Source of the DNA: Capsicum annuum
Taxonomy: Eukaryota; Streptophyta; Magnoliopsida; Solanales; Solanaceae
Length of the DNA stretch: 64,000 nt
Direction of reading: 5' to 3'
NCBI RefSeq assembly: GCF_002878395.1
Contig: NC_061114.1
Location: 147,875,229 to 147,939,228 of the forward strand
Each line of letters opens with the position of its first letter. The first letter of the stretch is position 1. Under the pieces are notes generated by a model, which was given only the letters and a program-made list of their open reading frames with translations, did not search any database and was not told the origin of the DNA. Of the stretch, positions 34,167-44,709 are shown in pieces. The position numbers were made by a program, and so were the translations under genes.

Positions 34167-36899
34167 TGTAATACCCCGCATATTTCTAGGCTAGGAAGTG
34201 ACTAAATATTCCTACGTATGAAATATCCTATCCTGTCATTCATACTTAAGTACATGACTTACAATGAACATCCGATTGATAGGATAGCTTATGATGCACT
34301 AAGCAAGTTCATATGAGTCACTTAAGGTAATACAAGCTAAGAGTTTTTGAATCCACCAAGTTTTAATGTTTGATTTTGTAAGGCTCATCTTTGAATGAGT
34401 ATAACTCGATGTTAATATGGTATTTTGGCTAGTTTTGACCAACCAAATTATAGAAATTTGAATTAGCTTTCCAATGATTCCAGTTATGCCTATTTTTGTG
34501 AGAGACAGTAATCATAAGCGATTAGTTAGGCGCCACCCAACCCAAGCATTGGTGATTGGTTCAGCTAAGCCCAACCCAAGCATAGGCGATTGGTTAGGCT
34601 CCACCCAACCCAAACATAGGCGATTGGTTAGGTGCCGCCCAACCCAAGCATGGGCGATCCCTTGGGCACCCCTCTAAGTCAATTCCAGGTGTCAAAAACA
34701 CTCTATTTTGAGTTATTTTAAAGGTAATTAAGTCTCCAAATACTCCTTACACGTTCCTAACCTTAACCCTATGAAATATATATCTTCTAAACATAATGAA
34801 ACCCTTTTTTCATCTCCAAGCTCATCATCCAAGAGCACTAAAAGAAAAAAATAACTAGGGTTGCATAACTAAGCTTGATGATCCGATTTCAAGGAAATTC
34901 GTCCGTCAATCATCAAGAATCTTTCCCACTAAGGTATGCGTAAGTTGATTTATGGATCCCTTTCATCGATAAAGCTCAAAAACCCTCTTTTTCATTATAA
35001 AGTATGATTTCTATGTTGTTGGGTGTTGATGATCATGTTGTTGATATTGGGCGATTCCTAAGATGGAATCTTTATATGTTTTTATGAATTCATAATATCA
35101 TATGAGTTGGAAACATATAAGTTTGGTTGTTCATGATGTATAATTTGAGGATTTCACCTATGTTTAAGATGTGCATGTAAGGTGTTTGATAAAATGCCTA
35201 AAGAACTAGAAAGTATGCAATATAGCTAAATTGTGTCTAAGTGAAGTATTCATGATATGCCCTTATGTTCCAATGTCTTCTATGTTGTTAATGTTCCTTG
35301 TAAATATTGTTGGAATACTCATGAACTACTCTTATGATATTTTACTATGTTTACTTGCAAATCCTACTTATGAACAATATGTATGATAACTATGCAATCC
35401 ACATGAACTTCCATGCTATTGCTATATGATGCCAATATGATTATGCCATGAACAAGGTATTTAGATTGTGTAAGTACTCCCATGTGATATGAAATCCTTT
35501 CCTTGAAATACATTGTTGATAACCGTGCATAGCATGACATCCCTACCTATGATATTATAAATTACGGACTGTACTCTCATGATCAAGTCAGTCATGTGTG
35601 TCAGTTTCCTTCCATCGAGTCTTGGGGGTACTTGTACCCAAAAACTATAGCTGTGTACCTAGATCCATGTCATGTTTCATGATATCCAAACTCAAGCTAT
35701 GATTCCATAAACTTCAGTCAGTCATGTGACTCAGGAAAACCTTATGATCTTATTCAGTTATTAGATATCAATTATATTCCGCCAGTCAACAGAATTCAGT
35801 AAGATTAAGTCATGCACAGTCAGTTATTCATGTCCAGTCCCTCAAGCTGGGAGTAGAGGTTTGCACCGAGTGAACCCAAGGATGGGAACTCACCCACCAG
35901 TTCAGGGTGTGATTCTTAGTAGTCATCCTTGTGTTTCAGAATTACATAACTAGTGTAGGTTGATACATCTTAACTCATTAGATTAGGGTTGATGAGGTGA
36001 CTTAACCAGTCAGTTTAGGGTTCCCATCGTTCTTATTGAGTACCCGCCAAATAATGGTCACTTAAAGGCTCTCCTTACCCATGGCATGGTATTGAAACCC
36101 CTCCAGTCGGGGCAGAGATTGGACCCCATCTTAGCCATAATGGCATACATGGGGCATGTTAGTTAAACACTACTTCCCACAGTTTTATTATCAGTCTTAG
36201 TAAAAGAACTCAGGGCGTTCTTCAGATTTTCGTATATATAGAACTGTCAGATACTGTCGTCCATGTTATAAGTTTTAGTATTAGTCATGACAGTTATCAA
36301 TAAACCATGTATTAGCTTACAGGTTATTCTATCACGTATTCATGGTCCCGGTTTCTATATATGTGTATTTGTACTCCCATATTTATATTAGTCAGTTAGT
36401 GTTGTTCATGCATGAAATCTTTTATGTTCAGCCTACCTTCCTCGTATACTCAGTACTCCAATTATACTGATGCATTTGCGCTATGGTGCTTTCTTTTCAT
36501 GTTACACCATTAGTTTTGAGACACGAGCTCCAGCCCAGTAGTAGCGGCAGCATTCAAGTTGCAGAGACACTGTAAGTACTCATTTATTTGAGAAAAATAT
36601 GATTTGATTTTTTTTTTTTTCAGTTCAATTTACAGAGTTAGTTGGAGACATGTTCCTTCAACTCCTTATTTAGATAGTTTAGATGCTTTCAGATTTATGT
36701 TTAGATTGAGTTGTTTTGGGTTTTTTCACCCACATGATTGTATTTAGTCGAACCTTATGGCCTTAAGTTCCATGTATTCCACGTTATTATATCATGATTT
36801 GTAGTATACAAGTGCAGATATCAGTCATGGGTTAGATTGTGGTCCCTCAGGGTCATGAGCACCGTGTAGAATTCCGGTTTAGCAAATCGGGGTGTTACA
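34167..36899 (+). repeat. 5' LTR of element C
   Basis: TGTAATACCCC...GTTACA. Contains the 34-bp minisatellite (34518-34670), an A/T-rich TATA-like region near 34771-34784, donor AAG|GTATGCG at 34934, a stem-loop at 34949-34973, the perfect hairpin GGGTAC-TT-GTACCC at 35626-35639, CTGAT near 36466-36470, AG at 36512-36513, a 58-nt mini-exon and GTAAGT at 36572. Confidence 0.95.
34518..34670 (+). repeat. 34-bp minisatellite in the element C 5' LTR
   Basis: Four and a half units of 34 bp with core GCGATTGGTTAGG and CCAACCCAAGCAT, followed by a partial unit. The period is not a multiple of three, so the chance open frame across it has no repeating protein motif. The same array is at 42310-42466 in the 3' LTR. 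Confidence 0.92.
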
Positions 36900-37115
36900 A
36901 ACTTGGTATCAGAGCCTAAGGTTCAATACAGTCCTAGGAAGTCTGAAAGCCACATCTAGTAGAGTCTTGTACATAGATGCGTTGCACGCCACAGTTATGT
37001 GTGGGAGGCTATAAGATATTTTAGGAATAGTCCCCTTTCTTCATTATTCATGTCATTTTAGTGAGACTAATCACAAGTTAAACTCTCAGTTTAATCCATT
37101 CTTATCTTATTCCAG
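34934..37115 (+). other. Candidate two-intron leader of element C
   Basis: Proposed intron 1 is 34934-36513, mini-exon 36514-36571, and intron 2 36572-37115, the last ending in a pyrimidine-rich tract with CAG 4 nt before the gag start position. Intron 2 would remove the LTR end and the PBS, so a spliced RNA could be translated but not reverse transcribed. Inferred from conserved splice-like signals only. Confidence 0.4.
36904..36915 (+). other. Primer-binding site of element C (initiator tRNA-Met)
   Basis: TGGTATCAGAGC, starting 5 nt after the LTR end; identical to that of element A. Confidence 0.95.
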
Positions 37116-37118
37116 ACC

Positions 37119-38290
37119 ATTGTCCCAAAGAGAAGAAACCAGCCAGCTCCTCAGCCCGAAGACCCTTTGGGCGAACATGTTTCCCATGCGGAGTTTAGAG
37201 CCATATTTACCACACTTGCTCAGTCGATGACTGCATAGAATGAATGGCCACCAGTCATTCCAGCTAACCCAGTGGCCACTCTCAAAGTAGCTAGGGTTTG
37301 GGACTTCACCCGGATGAACCCTCCATCTTTCCATAGGTCTAAGTCTGATAAGAACCATCAGGAGTTCATTGACCAAGTCCAGAAGGTTATCAACATCATG
37401 GGTGTTACTTCTATTGAGAGTGCTGAGTTAGCCACCTACCAATTACAGGATGTTGCTCATGATTGGTACAAATAGTGGAAGACTGAGAGGTTAGATGATA
37501 CAGGCCCTATCGAGTGGGAGAAATTTGTCATAGCCTTCTTAGACAGATTCATTCCCCAAGAGTTGAGGAAAGCAAAAGTTCTTAAGTTCATCAACGTCAG
37601 GTAGGGGAATATAATGGTTAGGGAGTACTCTCTCAGATTAACTCAGCTAGCCAGATATGCTTCACATGTGGTTGTAGACAATAGTGCTAAGATGAGCAAG
37701 TTTGTGTCAGGGGTCAATGATAGCATGGTAAATGAGTGTAGGTCTGCGATGCTGATCGGTGATATAACCACAGCAAGACTTATGACCCATGCCCATCAAG
37801 TAGAAGAGCAGAAGTTTAAGACTGGGGAGAGGCAGAACAAGAAATAAAGGTCAGGTAATTTCAACTTTACTCACCCTAAGTCATATGGAGGAAACCGTTC
37901 ACAGTTTTACTCCAAGTCATCTATTCTAGCTCCTTCCTCTGCCAGTGCTCCAGTGCCAAAGTTCAGAGATGGCAATTGAAACAAAGCGCTAGGCTCTAAA
38001 TCTCAGGGCAGTGTTAGTAGTGCTCGAACAAATCCTCTTTGTCAGACTTGTGGTAAGAACCACAAGGGTATTTGCAGAGCCAGTAGTGATGTCTGTTTTG
38101 GTTTTGGAAAGCCAAGCCACAAGATTAGGAAGTGTCTGCAGTCAAGTCTTCAGGGTCTGTAAATTCATTCTATAGCTCAGTCCAGTTACCCGAAACAGCA
38201 GGGTGTCTTTTCCAGTGCTACCAGTGGGCATCATCCAAATAGACTCTATGCTTTTCAGTCTCAGCAGGATCAGGAAAATTTTCCTGATGT
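37119..38290 (+). pseudogene. gag: Gag of element C (broken, start codon lost)
   Basis: The gag start position reads ATT (37119) rather than ATG. The frame then runs through a basic, Pro-rich N-terminus, a TAG, and the Gag core at 37272-37847 (MNPPSF, SAELATYQLQDVAHDWY, REYSLRLTQLARYASHVV), with TAG stops at about 37474 and 37602. The knuckle region (38045-38140) has CQTCGKNHKG, then CFGFGKPSHKIRKC, with the second Cys changed to Phe. Confidence 0.88.
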
Positions 38291-39660
38291 CGTTACTGGT
38301 ATGTTATAGATTTTTCATGTTCATGTTTATGCTTGCTAGACCAAGGTGCATCTTTGTCTTTTGTTACTCCATACATATTAGGAGATTCCAGAATCAATCT
38401 CAAAGTCCTAGCAGAGCCCTTCTCAGTCTCTACCCCAGTAGGTAAAACCATCATAACTCAGCGGGTATTGAGGAACTACCCGATTATGATATCTTAGAAA
38501 TCCACATCAATAGATTTAGTGGAGTTAGAGATGACTAATTTTGATGTCATTCTTGAAATAGATTGGCTTTATTCCTGCTATACCACAGTCGACTGTAGAA
38601 ATAGGATAGTTTAGTTTCAGTTCTCGAATGAGCCCGTCCTAGAGTGGAAGGGTGGCATTTCATCGTTTAGGGGTCAACTTGTTTCCTACCTTCAGGTAGG
38701 GAAAATGATTTCTAAGGGGTGTGTGTATCATCTCGTGCATGTTAAAGATTCAAATTTTGAATCTCCCAGCCTCAAAACAGTCCCTATTGTTAATGAATAC
38801 TCAGATATCTTTCCCGAAGATGGGAAATAAACTTCGGCATAGACTTTTTCTAGATACTCAACCTATTTCTATTCCGCCATACAGAATGGCGCCAGAAGAA
38901 CTTAAGGAATTGAAAGATCAGTTGAAGGATATCTTAGATAAGGGATTCATCAGACCCAGCATTTCCCCATTGGGTGCGCCAGTATTATTCTTGCGCAAGA
39001 AAGACGATTCTCTCAAGATGTGTATTGATTACCGTCAACTCAACAAGGCACGATCAAGAATAGATATCCTCTTTCTAGGATTGATGATCTATTTGACCAA
39101 CTTCAGGGTGCCAGTTACTTCTCCAAGATAGGCCTCAAATTAGGCTATCATCAGCTCAGAGTTAGAGAATTTGACATTTCGAAAACAGCTTTCCACACTC
39201 AGTATAGTCACTTCAATTTTTTAGTCACGTCATTTGGTCTTACCAATGCCCCTGCAGTTTTTATGGATTTGATGAACCGTGTGTTCAAGCAGTACTTGGA
39301 CATGTTTGTCATAGTCTTAATACATGATATTCTGGTCTATTCTCGCACAGAGCATGATCATGCAGACCATATCAGGATTGTTCTTCATACTCTCAGGGAT
39401 CACCATTTATTCTTTAAGTTCAACAAGGGTGAGTTTTGGCTAAGATCAGTAAAATTACTTAGCCATATTGTTTTCGGTGATGGCATTAGAGTAGATCCTC
39501 AGAAAATTGAGGCAGTAAGAAACTGACCCAGACCCGTATCTCCATCAGATATTAGGAGTTTCTTGGGTTTGGCTGGCTATTACACATGGTTTGTGGAGGG
39601 ATTTTCTTCTATTGTATCTCCCATTTCCAGATTGACTCAAAAGAAGATTAAGTTTCAATG
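38291..39660 (+). pseudogene. pol: Protease and reverse transcriptase of element C (broken)
   Basis: The protease box is LLDQGAS near 38330-38350 (Asp kept, Pro changed to Gln), with a frame change just before it. The linker and RT start are in 38721-39131 ([53 protein letters not shown]), followed by a frameshift near 39048. The catalytic box is LIHD instead of FIDD (CAT at 39323-39325), so the first RT Asp is His. A block with FLGLAGYY is open from 39563. Confidence 0.87.
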
Positions 39661-40100
39661 GTCAGATTCATGCGAGAAGAGCTTTCAAGAGTTGAAGACT
39701 CGACTCACCTCAGCTCTAGTTCTAGATATTCCAGATGGTTCAAACAGTTTTGTAGTCAATTTTGGTACATCCAGAGTGGGTTTAGGTTGTGTCCTCATGC
39801 AACAGGGTACCTACGCCTCCAGATAGTTAAAGACACATAAGAAGAATTATCCTACTCATGATCTTGAGTTAGCAGTGGTAGTTTTTGCCTTGAATATTTG
39901 GAGGCATTATCTCTATGGAGTTCATGTAGATGTCTTCACAGACCATAAAATCCTCCAGTATGTCTTTCCTAGAAAGATCTCAATCTTCGCCAGAGAAGGT
40001 GGCTAGAGCTCTTGAAGGATTATTAGATAAGTATTCTTTATCATCCGGGCTATGCCAATGTTATGGATGATGCTCTAAGTCGACTGTCCATGGGTAGTAT
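39661..40100 (+). pseudogene. pol: RNase H of element C (broken)
   Basis: The first motif reads NFGTS where relatives have YCDAS (GGT at 39764-39766), so the first catalytic Asp is Gly. The VFTDHKILQ motif near 39933-39960 keeps the second Asp. A small deletion loses part of the KVIAYASRQ segment near 39809, and a frameshift near 39970 precedes the last motif (DDALSRLS, about 40065). Confidence 0.84.
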
Positions 40101-41460
40101 TTCTCATGTTGAGGATAGTAAGAAAAAGATGGCTTAAGAGATCCATCAGCTTGCCAGACTAGGCGTTCTCTTAGTCGATTCTTCAGAGGGTGGTGTATGT
40201 AATCATAGTAGTTTAGAGTCATCTCTAGTTTTTGTGGTGAAATAGAAACAAGACAGGGATCCTAGCCTTTTCAAGCTCAAAGAGTCAGTTCAGAATTAGA
40301 AAGTCGAGGTTTTCTCCCAAGGGGAAGATGGTGTTCTTTGTTGTCAGGGTCGTCTATGTATTCCAGGTGTAGATGAATTGAGGCAGCAAATACTTGCAGA
40401 AGTGCATGGTGCATGATACTCTATTGATCCAGGGGCCACTAAGATGTACCGCGACTTACGGGAGATCTATTGGTGGAGTGGGATAAAGAGAGATGTTACA
40501 GAGTTTATGGCTAAGTGCTCTACATGACAGCAGGTTAAGATAGAGCATCAGAAACCTAGTGGTTCCATGCAAGAGTTCACCATTCCTACTTGGAAGTGGG
40601 AAGAAGTTAACATGGACATCATGATGGGTTTTCCTTGAACTTATCATCAACATGATTCAGTTTGGGTCATTATAGATAGAATGACCAAGTTAGCTCATTT
40701 CCTTCCTGTTCATACTTCTTATTACATGGAGGATTATGCGAAACTCTATATCAGGGAGTTATTCCATTTACATGGTGTTCCACTATCTATCATCTCAGAC
40801 AGAGGTACCCAATTCACTTCTCACTTTTGGAAAGCGTTCTAAAAGGATCTCGCTACCCATGTCCATCTTAGCATAGCGTTTTATCCTCAGATAGATGGTC
40901 AAGAAGAGAGGACCATTCAGACTCTTGAAGATATGCTAAGGATGTGTGCAAATGACTTTAAGGGATGTTGGAATGACCACTTGACTTTTATTGAGTTTGC
41001 ATACAACCATAGCTATCATTCTAGTATTCAGATGGCTCCATTCGAATATCTCTATGGTAGGAGATGTAGATTTCTAATTTGTTGGTTTGAAGTTAGTGAG
41101 ACCTCAATCATAGGTCCTGACTTAGTATTTGATGCCTTAGAGAAAGTTCAGTTGATCAAAGAGAGACTCCGGGCTGCTCAAAGCTGACAGAAGTCCTATG
41201 CAGATGTTCGTAGAAAGGATCTCTATTTTGAGGTCAATGACTATGTCTATCTTAAGATCTCTCCCATGAAGGGAGTGAAGAGGTTCAGCAAGAAAGGGAA
41301 ACTCAATCCCCGGTATGTCAGTCCATTAAGAATTCTTTGTCGCTTCGGCAAGGTAGCTTATGAGCTTGAGTTGCCTTCAGATCTAGCCTCAGTCCATCCA
41401 GTCTTCCATTTCTCTTTGCTAAAGAAGTGCATAAGTGACCCACCAGTTGTTGTCCCTATT
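40101..41460 (+). pseudogene. pol: Integrase of element C (DDE triad retained, frame broken)
   Basis: The zinc-binding region has SIDPG (His changed to Asp) and KCST, a stop, QQ (second Cys lost). The core keeps all three catalytic residues: NMDI near 40610, SDRGTQF near 40798 and EERT near 40905. TGA and TAA-type stops fall at about 40527, 40636 and 40839. The long C-terminal part is open at 40933-41187 and 41266-41463 (GKLNPRYVSPLRILCRFGKVAYELELP, HPVFHFSLLKKC). It is the only integrase in the window with its triad complete. Confidence 0.87.
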
Positions 41461-41688
41461 TAAAGCATCGACATTCAGAACAACCTCTCCTATGAACAGA
41501 TTCTAGTCAAAATCTTAGATGATTAGACTCGTATATTGAGGAACAAAGAAGTTCCTCTAGTCAAGGTTCCTTGGCGAAATCAGTCTCATGAGAGAGCTAC
41601 TTGGGAAGCATAAGCAGATATGCGTACCAAGTATACTCTCCTCTTCCCCACCAATTCAGATCAAGCTCAAGGTAACATTTTTCCTTAA
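41461..41688 (+). pseudogene. pol: Chromodomain-like C-terminus of element C
   Basis: Reads NLSYEQILVKILDD, a stop, TRILRNKEVPLVKVPWRNQ, RATWEA, a stop, ADMRTKYTLLF, ending at TAA 41686-41688. The same domain is in A, B and E. It is the mark of the chromovirus branch. Confidence 0.78.
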
Positions 41689-41893
41689 TTTTATTTATTT
41701 CACATTTATGTTTCCAGTATAAACTTCGTACCTATTAACCGTTTCATACTCAGTCATGCATTTATGTGTCAATTGTCCGTGCATCAGATATGCACGAGCT
41801 TAGTATGTTTATCATGTCAGTCATGAGATCAAGTTTCAGTTCTTTATGTTCATTTCAGGTTCTATTGTCTTGTATCCCTTCTCAATAAATTCT

Positions 41894-41927
41894 CATTCGA
41901 GGACGAATGTTCCCAAGGGGGAGATAT
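41894..41927 (+). promoter_or_regulatory. Pre-PPT hairpin and polypurine tract of element C
   Basis: CATTCG-AGGA-CGAATG (41894-41909), a perfect inverted repeat, then CCAAGGGGGAGATA directly before the 3' LTR. Confidence 0.88.
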
Positions 41928-44704
41928 TGTAATACCCCACATATTTCTAAGCTAGGAAGTGAATAAGTATTCCTACGTATGAAATCTCGTATACTGTGAT
42001 TCATACTTAAGTACATGACTTACAATGAATATCCTAGTGATAGGATACTTTATAATGCATTAATGATGTTCATATAAGTAACTTAAGGTAATACAAGCTA
42101 AGAGTTTCTGAATCCACCAAGTTTTAGTGTTCAATTTTGTAAGGGTCATCTTTGAATGACTATAACTCGATGTTAATATGGTGTTTAAGCTGATTTAGAC
42201 CCACCAAATTGTATAAAATCAAACTATCTTTCCAACGACACCAATTTTGCCTTAATCTAATACCCAAGCGAAAACTTATGCCCATTTTCGTGAGAGACAG
42301 TAAGCATAGGCGATTAGTTTGGCGCCGTCCAACCCAAGCATAGGCGATTGGTTAGGCGCCGCCCAACCCAAGCATAGGATATTGGTTAGGCACCACCCAA
42401 CCCAAGCATAGGTGATTGGTTAGGTGCTGCCCAACCCAAGCATAGGCGATCACTTGGGCGCCGCCTAAATTAATTCCAGGTGTCAAAAACACTCCGTTTT
42501 GAGTTATTTTAAAGGTAATTAAGTCTTTAAATAATCGTTACACATCCCTAAACTTAACCCTACGCAATATATATCTTCTAAACATACTGTAACCCTATTT
42601 TGATCTCAAATCTCATCATCCAAGAGCACTAAAAGAGAAAAACAACTAGGGTTGCATAACTAAGCTTCAATATCCGATGTCAAGGAAATTCCTCCGTCAA
42701 TCATCAAGAATCTTTCCTCCTAAGGTATGTGTGAGTTGATTTATGGATCTATTTCATCCATAAATCTCAAAAGTCCTCTTTTTCATTATAATGTATGATT
42801 TTTATATTGTTGGGTATTGATGATCATGTTATTGATATTGGGTGATTCCCAAGATGGAATATTTATATGTTTTTATGAATTTATGATATCATATGAGTTG
42901 GAAACATGTAATTTTTGTTGTTCATGATGTACAATTTGATGATTTCACCTATTTTTAAGATGTGTACGTAAGGTGTTTGATAGAATGCCTAAAGAACTAG
43001 AAAGCATGCAATATAGCTAAATTGTGATTAAGTGAAGGATTCATGATATACCCTTACATTCCAATGACTTCTATGTTGTTAATGTGCCTTGTAAATTTTG
43101 TTGGAATACTCATGAACTAATCTTATGAGATTTTACTATGTTTACTTGCAAATCCTACTTATGAACAAGATGTATGATAACCATGCAATCCACATGAACT
43201 TCCATGCTATTGGTATGTGTTGCCAATATGATTATGCTATTAACATGATATTAAGATTGTGCAAGTACTTCCATGTGATATGAAATCCTTTCCATGCAAT
43301 CCATTATTGATAACCATGCATAGTATAAGATCCCTACCTATGATATTATAAATTATGGAATCTACTTTTATGATCAAGTTAGTTACGTGTGTCAGTTTCC
43401 TTCCATCGAGTCTTGGGGGTACTTGTACCGAAAAACTATAGTTGTGTGCCTAGATCCATGTCATGTTTCACGATATCCGAACACAAGCTATGATTCCATA
43501 GACTTCATTCATGTGACTCATGAAAACCTCATGATCTTAGTCAGTTGTTAGATATCAGAAACATTCCGCCAGTCAATGGAATTCAGTAAAATTAAGTCAT
43601 GCACAGTCAGTTATTCATGTCCAGTCCCTCCAGATGGGAGTAGAGGTTAGCACCGAGTGAACCCAAGGATGGGAACTCTCCTGCCAGTTAAGGGTGTAAT
43701 TCTTAGTAGTCATCCTTGTGTTCCAGAACTACTTCGCCAACGTAGGTTGAGACATCTTTACCCATTAGATTAGGGTTGATGATATGGCCTAACTCGTCAG
43801 TTTAGGGTTCCCACCGTTCTCATTGTGTACCCGCTAGATAAGGGTCACTCACAGGCTGTCCTTACCCGTGGCACAGTATTTACACCCCTCCAGTTGGGGT
43901 AAAGATTGGACCCCATCTTAGCCATAGCAACATACATGGGGCATGTTGGTTAAAAACTACTTCCCACAGTTCCAGTATCAGTCTCAGTAGAAGAACTCAG
44001 GGCGTTCTTCAGATTTCAGTATATACAGGACTGTCAGATACAGTCGTCCATGTCATCAGTTTTAGTATTAGTCATGACAGCTATCAGTAAACCATGTATT
44101 AGCTTACAGGTCATGCTATCACGTATTCACGGTCGTAGTTTCTATACATGTGTGTTTGCATTCCCACGTTCATATTAGTCAGTCAGTGATATTCATGCAT
44201 GAAACCCTTTATGTTCAGCCTACCTTCCTCGTATACACAGTATTCCAGTTGTACTGATGCATTTGTGCTATGGTGATTTCTTTTCATGTTACACCATAGG
44301 CTCTGAGACATGAGCTCCAGCCTAGCAGTAGTGGTAGCATTCCAGTCGCAGAGACACAGTGATTTCTCATTGATTCAAGGACAATATGATTTGATTTATT
44401 TATTTATTTCTTCAGTTCAATTTTACGGAGTTTGTTAGAGACATTTATCTTAACTCCTTATTCAGATAGTTTAGAGGGTTTTAGATTTATGTTCGGATTT
44501 ACGTTCAGAATTAGTTGTTTTGGATATTTTCACCCAAATGATTATATTTAGTTGAACCTTATGGCCTTACAGTTCCATGTATTCCGCATTATTATATCAT
44601 GATTTGCAGTATACAGGTACAAATATCAGTCATGGGTTAGCTTGTGGTCCCTTGGGGTCATGAGCACCGTGTAGCATTCTGGTTCAACGAATAGGGGTGT
44701 TACA
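41928..44704 (+). repeat. 3' LTR of element C
   Basis: Pairs with 34167-36899. It includes the 34-bp minisatellite at 42310-42466, donor AAG|GTATGTG at 42725, a perfect 8-bp stem-loop at 42740-42764, the GGGTAC hairpin with one mismatch at 43417-43430, and AG at 44298-44299. It ends GTTACA, followed by CCCAT. Confidence 0.95.
42310..42466 (+). repeat. 34-bp minisatellite in the element C 3' LTR
   Basis: Same period, phase and unit number (four and a half) as 34518-34670, with different point changes. The array was therefore already at this size when C inserted. Confidence 0.92.
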
Positions 44705-44709
44705 CCCAT

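Larger units (their letters stand above)
34167..44704 (+). mobile_element. Element C: complete Tekay/Del-like chromovirus inserted in element D
   Basis: 10,538 bp with LTRs of 2733 and 2777 bp, an intact PBS and polypurine tract, and the full gag-protease-RT-RNase H-integrase-chromodomain order. It is the best preserved element here and has a perfect target duplication. The first 105 bp or so of the two LTRs differ at about 8 positions by eye, so it is not recent, and the polyprotein has many stops. Its coding part is close to B's. Confidence 0.95.

Noticed and set aside
34518..34670. CRISPR-like array of 34-bp repeats
   Set aside because: Units are directly adjacent without unique spacers, and the array is inside a plant LTR and duplicated in the other LTR.
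34474..34677. Open frame across the 34-bp repeat with a repeated-looking protein
   Set aside because: The repeat period is not a multiple of three, there is no family resemblance, and the same array in the other LTR has no matching frame. It is a chance reading of the minisatellite.
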